Shown: positions 58,689-64,000 of the stretch, in pieces | How positions within the stretch are numbered: the stretch's first letter is position 1 | How the letters are laid out: each line of letters opens with the position of its first letter | Origin: Orobanche coerulescens | Taxonomy: Eukaryota > Streptophyta > Magnoliopsida > Lamiales > Orobanchaceae | Assembly (NCBI GenBank): GCA_033398695.1 | Contig: CM065811.1 | Location: 73,412,001-73,476,000 of the forward strand | Direction of reading: 5' to 3' | DNA length: 64,000 nucleotides | The notes under the pieces: generated by a model | What the model saw: the letters and a program-made list of their open reading frames with translations, nothing else | What the model was told of the DNA's origin: nothing | The model's database searches: none | Program-made: the position numbers and the translations under genes

Positions 58689-59840
58689 ATGGAAGGGGCT
58701 GGCAGAGGACGTGGAGGACGAGGCCGTGGAGCGGGCCGAATCCCGAGAACTCGTGCGAATACACGTGCAAATGCCAGAATAATGCTAACTCATCGAGCGG
58801 TGATGCCGCCACTCACTCACCGGACGCGATCATTCACTATCGGGAGTCGTACAGGACACGGCTCGGTCGAGAGGTGTCCGGTTGACCCACTCGCATTTAT
58901 GCAGGGCATGATGGCCCAAATGACCGGATGGCTCGGTTGATGGAGACGATGCATAACTCCGTCAATCAAAATCAGCAGCTCCTCCGCCGCCACCTCGGAG
59001 GCAAGAGAGGGGTAAGCAATATCATTAGCGATATCTCTCGCTTGACCACCTACTTTTGAGGGCTCATCCGAGCCGGCGGATATTGTTCACCGGCTTGAGC
59101 ATTTTGAGAAGTTATTTGCTATGGTGGATTGCCCCGAAGGGCATAAAGTTTCAGTTGCGGCTTACTATCTCGGTAAGAGCGCTCATTCATGGTGGTTATC
59201 GTTGAGGCCCACAGACGGAACATGTACTTGGGATCAGTTCAAGACTCTCATGATGGAGAGGTACTATCCGGCCCCACTCAGGGAGGCCAAGTTGTCGGAA
59301 TTACTCACTCCCGACCTTTCGGCGGATGATGACGTTCTCGCCATCGCCGAAAAATTTCAGGAACTTCTTCCGTTCGCCTCATCTATCATTCACTCGGAAG
59401 CGGACAAGATCAAGTATTTCAGCAAGAGGCTGAAACCCCGTATGAGACTTCAGTTACTTAATCATAATTGCACCACGTTGGCCGAGTTCATTGAGAAGGC
59501 TCTTACTTACGAGCTTACGGCTAAGGAAATTGCTAAGCAGCAACCTTCGTCTGCTAGCAAGAAGTCCAAGAACCGTGTCGATCGGCGAGTCAGGCCACTT
59601 TCAAGAAACCGCGGGCGGGCTCTACTTTTTCTGAGCGACCTCCCCTGGCGTCTAAACCCGCGGAATCTCAGTCGCGAGCGGCCAGTTCGGCCATCACCTG
59701 TTTCAACTGTGAGGAACAGGGTCATTTCAGCACCAAGTGTCCGAAGCAGTCTGTCACGTGCCACAACTGTGGGATTGCTGGGCATAGGGCCCGTTTTTGC
59801 CGTAGGGACTCTAAACCCACTCCGGCGTCATCTCAAGCCC
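58689..59840 (+). pseudogene. F gag, frameshifted
   Basis: Start chosen at the ATG at 58689 (MEGAGRGRGGRGRG), which opens the Arg/Gly-rich N-terminus seen in D. Frame lost near 58930, regained before 59060 (PPTFEGSSEPADI), then open through the capsid core (AYYLGKSAHSWW, MMERYYPAPLREAKLSEL, KYFSKRLKPRMRLQL) to about 59590, where another shift moves the zinc knuckles into the protease frame. Knuckles: CFNCEEQGHFSTKC at 59699-59740 and CHNCGIAGHRARFC at 59759-59800. Forms capsid and binds RNA in functional relatives. Confidence 0.8.
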
Positions 59841-59854
59841 CAGGTCATTCAGGG

Positions 59855-60646
59855 GTGCAGAATCAGGCCACTCACTCAGCGTCGTTCAAGACGACAGGAG
59901 CTAAAGGCGGAGCCAAGAGCTATCAGACGGGAGCATCCGGTTCGGGGGCCGGCAAGCCCCGAATTTATGAGATGAAGAAGACCGATGATCCCGAGGCCCG
60001 GATGATCTCAGGTACACTCGATATTCTATCTCAACCTGTGTGTACCCTTTTTGATACTGGTGCATCTCATTCATTCATTTCCGAGTCATGTTTGAGTAGA
60101 CTACGTCTGGGTAGTGCTACTAGTTGTGAGCCATATGTCATTGGCCTACCTGATGGTAGACGCATTATCGGTAACCGTGAGATTCAGAATTGTCCGATTC
60201 AGTTTCATGGTCGTGTATGGCCAGCGGACCTAATCGTAGTAGATTTACCGAGGGACGACATCATCTTGGGTATTGATTGGATGGATCGTCATGATGCCAT
60301 CATTAGTGTCCGAAAGCGTTTGGTCACTATCATTTCAGACGATGGAGTTGAATATGTGTTTCAGGGAGGTAATCCCGGCTGTTCTGGCAAAGTCATTAAT
60401 TTGATGAAAGCAGTAAGATTGCTCACTCAGGGATGTGTCGGTTATTGGTGCTTTATGGCCAAAACCGAGAAATCATCAGTAATGTTAACGGATATTCCGG
60501 TGGTGAGGGAATATGCCGATGTTTTTCCAGACGAGTTACCTGGTTTGCCTCCACAGAGGGATGTGGAATTCACGATTGAGTTGGAGCACAGTACGTCCCG
60601 ATATCGAAGGCACCGTCGGATGGCCCCGACCGAAATGCGGAATTAA
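59855..60646 (+). pseudogene. F protease and start of RT
   Basis: 264-codon frame continuous with the zinc knuckles upstream. Retropepsin active site DTGASHSFIS (Asp codon 60053-60055), second motif DDIILGIDWMDRH at about 60255-60290, then the protease-RT linker ([13 protein letters not shown]). A frame change near 60600 followed by a stop at 60644 cuts it off from RT. Confidence 0.85.
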
Positions 60647-61277
60647 AGAACCAACTTGAGGAGTTGTTCGAGAAAGGTTATATCCGACCGAGTGCGTCCC
60701 AGTGGGAGCACCAGTGTTGTTTGTCAAGAAGAAGGATGGTTCATTCCGCTTATGTATTGATTATCGGGAGTTGAACAGGGTGACGATCAAGAATAAGTAT
60801 CCCTTACCCCGTATTGACGATCTCTTAGATCAACTTCAGGGAGCTTCAGTATTTTCCAAGATCGACTTAAGATCAGGATATCATCAGTTGCGGATTCGAG
60901 AGTCGGATATCGCGAGGACAGCGTTTCGAACACGCTATGGTCACTATGAGTTTGTGGTTATGCCGTTTGGATTGACTAATGCACCTGCGGTATTCATGGA
61001 GTTAATGAATCGGGTCTTCATCGACTTTTTGGATCGGTTTGTTGTTGTCTTCATCGATGACATTTTGATTTATTCTCGTGACCGGGAGGAACACGAGTTT
61101 CACCTTCATCAAGTGCTCGACGTGTTGAGACGAGAACAACTTTATGGGAAGTTTTCTAAATGTGAGTTACGGATGTCCAGTGACTTTTCTCGGACATGTA
61201 ATTTCATCGAGACGGAGTTCGTGTCGATCCTCGAAGACGGAGGCTATTCGAGATTGGCTACCTCAGAAGAACGTTAA
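60647..61277 (+). pseudogene. F reverse transcriptase
   Basis: From 60702 the frame carries [17 protein letters not shown], [36 protein letters not shown] and FIDDIL (Asp-Asp at 61056-61061), all intact. After KFSKCEL (about 61165) small deletions scramble the thumb region, and the frame ends at 61277. The bases 60647-60701 hold the RT segment that joins to the protease ORF in another frame. Confidence 0.85.
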
Positions 61278-61860
61278 GGAAATCCAAGTTTCCTCGGATT
61301 AGCGGGTTATTATCGGCGATTTGTAGAGGATTTTCTCGAATCGCTCAACCCTTAACGAACCTTTTGCGGAAGGATAAGAAATACACGTGGTCCGACGCGT
61401 GTCAACGGAGTTTTGAGGAACTCAAGAGTCGGTTAATGTCGGCACTGTACTTTCCTTGCCGCGAGGGACGGAAGGATTTGTGGTCTATAGTGATGCGTCG
61501 GACGGGGTCTCGGATGTGTGCTCATGCGAGCGGGAAGGTTATTGCCTATGCTTCACGGCAATTGAGACCTTACGAGATTAATTATCCGACCCACGACACG
61601 GAGCTAGCAGCCGTGGTGTTCGCTTTGAAAATTTGGCGTCATTATCTTTATGGCGTTACACATCGATATTCACCGATCATAAGAGCTTAAAGTATATATT
61701 TACTCGAAGGAGTTAAATATGCGTCGAGACGCAGTGGTTGGAGTTAATCAAGGATTATGATATAGAGATCCTCTACCACCGGGCAAGGCGAATGTTGTCG
61801 CCGACGCCTTGAGTCGTAAGTCCGTTCGGGAGCGGATGCTTGCCCGTTTAACAATGCGAA
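61278..61860 (+). pseudogene. F RT connection and RNase H
   Basis: Fragments: thumb/connection around 61280-61363; RNase H from 61364 ([46 protein letters not shown]) to 61690; then SLKYIFT-like, EILYH-like and ADALSRK remnants to about 61820, each in a different frame. The stretch around the first catalytic Asp is frame-broken (61470-61500). Confidence 0.75.
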
Positions 61861-63116
61861 GGAGCTTGGCGGGAATTCCTTAGACCGAGATCGAGGTGCA
61901 GCCCGTGAGTTCGGGCGGCTTTGTTTGTTAGAGATTTGTTCGTCACTCGAGGTGTATATCCGAGTGATTCAGTGTTCGTACCCATCATTGTTGCGCATCC
62001 GAGAGGATGTGGCTCAGGAAAGCCCTGATTTGTGGTCCACGAGGATGGACTTTTGAGGTTTAAGAATCGGTTGTGCGTATGGCGAATGACGAGTTGAAAA
62101 ACTCGATTTTGAAAGAAGCTCATGCTACCCCTTATTCTGCATCCGGGGTCTAGTAAGATGTACAAGGACTTGAAACAAAATTCTTGGTGGAGTAATATGA
62201 AGCGAGAAGTCGCAGAATTTGTTTCGAGATGCTTAACTTGACAAGTCAAGATTGAACATCGGCCGACGGCGGGTATCTTGAAACCTCTCCCTATTCAGTG
62301 GAAGTGGGAAGACATTTCTATGGATTTCATCACGAGTTTGCCGGAGTCGTCGTGGCATGAATACAATCGGGTGATTGTGGACCGTTTAACTAAATCAGCT
62401 CATTTCCTTGAGATCAAGGATACGTGGGGTCCCGAGAGACTTGCCCACTTTTCATCAAAGAGATAGTGAGACTACGGTACTCCTAAAAGTATCGTTTCCG
62501 ATCGTGACGGACGGTTTGTGTCGCATTTTGGAAATCGATTCACCGTGCTATGGGAACTCGGCTCAATCTCGACCGCCTTTCATCCTCGGTCAAGCGGACA
62601 ATCGAGAGGACTATTCAGACCTTAGAGGACATGTTGAGGGCTTGCGTCCTCGATTGGAAAGACGATTGGGAAGCCCAACTACCATTAATCGAGTTCACGT
62701 ATAATAATAGTTGGCATGCTTCGATCAAGATGGCACCTTACGAGGCCTTGTATGGTCGTCGTTGTCGATCTCCGTTGTGTTGGGACGACTTATCAGAATC
62801 ATTGGGCACCGAGCCCGATATGCTTATAGCCGCCCGTGAGAAGGTAGCTTTGATCAGGAGTCGTTTGTTGACAGCTCAGAGTCGACAGAAATCATATGCA
62901 GATAACCGTCGTCGACCATTAGAGTTCGAGGCTGGTGACCACATGTTGGTCAAGGTATCCCCGAGTCGTGGTATCTTCCGTTTTGGGAAGAGAGGGAAGT
63001 TGAGTCCGAGATTCATTGGACCGTTTGAGATTTTGGATCGAGTAGGCGAGTTAGCTTATCGATTGGCTTTACCTCCAGCGTTGAGCCGAATTCATAATGT
63101 GTTTCACGTCTCTTAG
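61861..63116 (+). pseudogene. F integrase
   Basis: Zinc-finger region about 62100-62250 is readable only across frames (EAHATPY, MYKDLK, then CLT followed by a stop TGA at about 62240). Core: [15 protein letters not shown] at 62300-62350 (first Asp), [13 protein letters not shown] at about 62490-62520 in another frame (second Asp), then from 62550 an open 189-codon frame with [27 protein letters not shown] and the GPFEILDRVGE module to a TAG at 63114. That TAG stands where D has CAG (Gln) in HVSQLRKY. The minus-strand ORF at 61848-62249 is a shadow. Confidence 0.8.
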
Positions 63117-63356
63117 TTGCGGAAGTATGTTGCCGACCCGAGTCACATACTTCAGTTCGACGAAATCGAGATCGCCGACGATCATTCATATGAGGAACGC
63201 CCTATACGAGTTTTAGAGCGGCGAATCAAACAGTTGAGGAATAAGTCGATTCCTTTGGTCAAGATTCAGTGGTCCAGACATGGAGTCGAAGAGGCCACTT
63301 GGGAAACCGAGGAGATTATGCGGGAGAGTTATCCCGAGTTGTTTGACCCTTAGTTT
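63117..63356 (+). pseudogene. F integrase chromodomain-like tail
   Basis: In frame with the integrase after the TAG at 63114. About 78 residues: RKYVADPSHI, then RPIRVLERRIKQL, SIPLVKIQWSRHG, EEATWE and YPELFDP, closely matching D's tail. Chromodomain-like modules bind modified histones and steer integration into heterochromatin, consistent with this nest. Confidence 0.8.
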
Positions 63357-63374
63357 CGGGGACGAAACTCTTTT

Positions 63375-63387
63375 AAGGGGGGGAGTA
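63375..63387 (+). other. F polypurine tract
   Basis: AAGGGGGGGAGTA directly before the LTR start, preceded by GTTTCGGGGACGAAACTC as in the other gypsy-type elements. Confidence 0.85.
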
Positions 63388-64000
63388 TGTAATACCCGGT
63401 TGTAATTCATTCATTTTCATTCAGTAATTATCAGTCTGTTATTGTCACTCAGTGTATTTTCACTCAATTATAATCATTCATCAATCATGTTCATTCACCG
63501 TGTTCACCGTTCGTATAAACTTCGAGTTGAGTATCGTTATTGTTCATCGTTTCAACTTTCCTCATATGAGTTCGACTTTGTTAGATCACCATTAATTTTT
63601 GGTAACTCCAAAAATTCTAAATCCTTGCAATATTATAGAGCATCGAGTTAGCTTTCCAATGGTTCTAACGGTGAGTCAATCGGAGTCCGGACGAGAGAGT
63701 TATGGTCGTTTTAGCTCAACCGCTCATTTTTGATTTTGGCGATCACGCCGAACGAACTCGGCCGTGTCGTCCGACACGGCCCGTGCCGTACTCGTCCGGA
63801 TAGTGCCGGAGCGTCGCCTCGAGACCCGACCGTGTAATGCAGCGCACGGCAGTCGAGCTCTTCCGGATTAGCTGTAGCGACGCCAGAGGCCCGTGTTCGG
63901 GACACGGTCGAGTCATTGTCGAGCGCCGCGGACGGGTCACTGTCGGTAGGCCTTCGCGCCTCGACCGTGTCAAGCGGGACACGGTCGAGTCCTGCGCCGG
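63388..64000 (+). mobile_element. F 3' LTR, cut by window end
   Basis: Collinear with 55838-56460, near identical up to about 63730. After that the inverted-repeat block shows small deletions and substitutions relative to the 5' LTR, mainly at CAG/CTG and within the palindromes. Confidence 0.9.

Larger units (their letters stand above)
13315..64000 (+). mobile_element. Element C: non-coding long-LTR element hosting E1, E2, D and F
   Basis: 5' LTR in four pieces (13315-14898, 24433-24454, 43101-43730, 52559-53317; about 3 kb in total), internal region 53318-55237, and a 3' LTR from 55238 that is interrupted at 55838 and presumably resumes beyond the window. The two LTR starts match closely (13315 onward versus 55238 onward: TGTAATATYCGG, AATTTTTAAACTCG). 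The Met-type primer site at 53322 and polypurine tract at 55225-55237 fit plus orientation. There is no gag or pol, so this is a LARD-type passenger. Three insertions with matching 5-bp target duplications restore continuity when removed, which supports the assembly. Confidence 0.8.
55838..64000 (+). mobile_element. F: chromovirus-like Ty3-gypsy element, right end outside window
   Basis: 5' LTR 55838-58198, internal 58199-63387 with gag, protease, RT, RNase H, integrase and chromodomain-like tail, 3' LTR from 63388 truncated by the window. Plus orientation. The Met-type primer site differs slightly (TGGTATCGGAG) and lacks the CCTAGG hairpin found in D, so it is a separate lineage. More frameshifts than D. 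Confidence 0.9.

Overview
This window is intergenic, repeat-dense DNA from a flowering plant nuclear genome. I find no host gene. Everything recognisable belongs to LTR retrotransposons, mostly inserted into one another. The evidence for a plant is the set of plant-type elements: Ty3-gypsy elements with a chromodomain-like integrase tail, an Athila-like element with a tRNA-Asp-type primer site, and Copia fragments. A eudicot is likely. A Lamiales origin, suggested by the accessory ORF at 5.6-7.8 kb, is only a guess from memory.

Layout. 1-4332: minus-strand gypsy-type debris, namely a truncated LTR related to family A, a 0.5 kb internal remnant, and a complete but different LTR (family G). 4333-9700: the 3' half of a plus-strand Copia (SIRE-like) element with a decayed accessory ORF and its 3' LTR. 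9720-13314: a badly decayed minus-strand Copia element (integrase, protease, gag, probable 5' LTR). From 13315: a plus-strand, non-coding, long-LTR element, C. Its 5' LTR is split into four pieces (13315-14898, 24433-24454, 43101-43730, 52559-53317) by three insertions. These are E1 (family A, 14899-24432, TSD TGTTC), E2 (family A, 24455-43100, TSD GGCAT) and D (gag-pol chromovirus-like, 43731-52558, TSD GTTTA). The right LTR of E2 is itself split by B (Athila-like, 32241-41260, TSD ATAAC). The 3' LTR of C (from 55238) is split at 55838 by F, a second gag-pol chromovirus-like element that runs past the window end.

How the parts relate. D and F carry gag, protease, RT, RNase H and integrase, all broken by frameshifts or stops. 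A, C and G carry no recognisable protein but share with D the Met-type primer site, LTR termini, polypurine tract context and a hairpin next to the primer site. They look like passengers mobilised by D-like elements. B has gag-protease and a second ORF with its own promoter-like region and a probable 5' UTR intron, but no RT or integrase.

The most notable pattern is that almost every LTR family has a dense block of short GC-rich inverted repeats just upstream of its TATA box: TTAGCG-NN-CGCTAA in A and G, GTGCCGCGGCAC in B and D, and CCGTGTC...GACACGG in F. Unrelated elements share the same palindrome, and the same kind of block recurs in front of the accessory ORFs of B and the Copia element. 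A second pattern is that near-identical copies often differ at CAG/CTG trinucleotides, which may be an assembly or base-calling artefact at CHG-methylated sites. Many frameshifts should therefore be read with caution.
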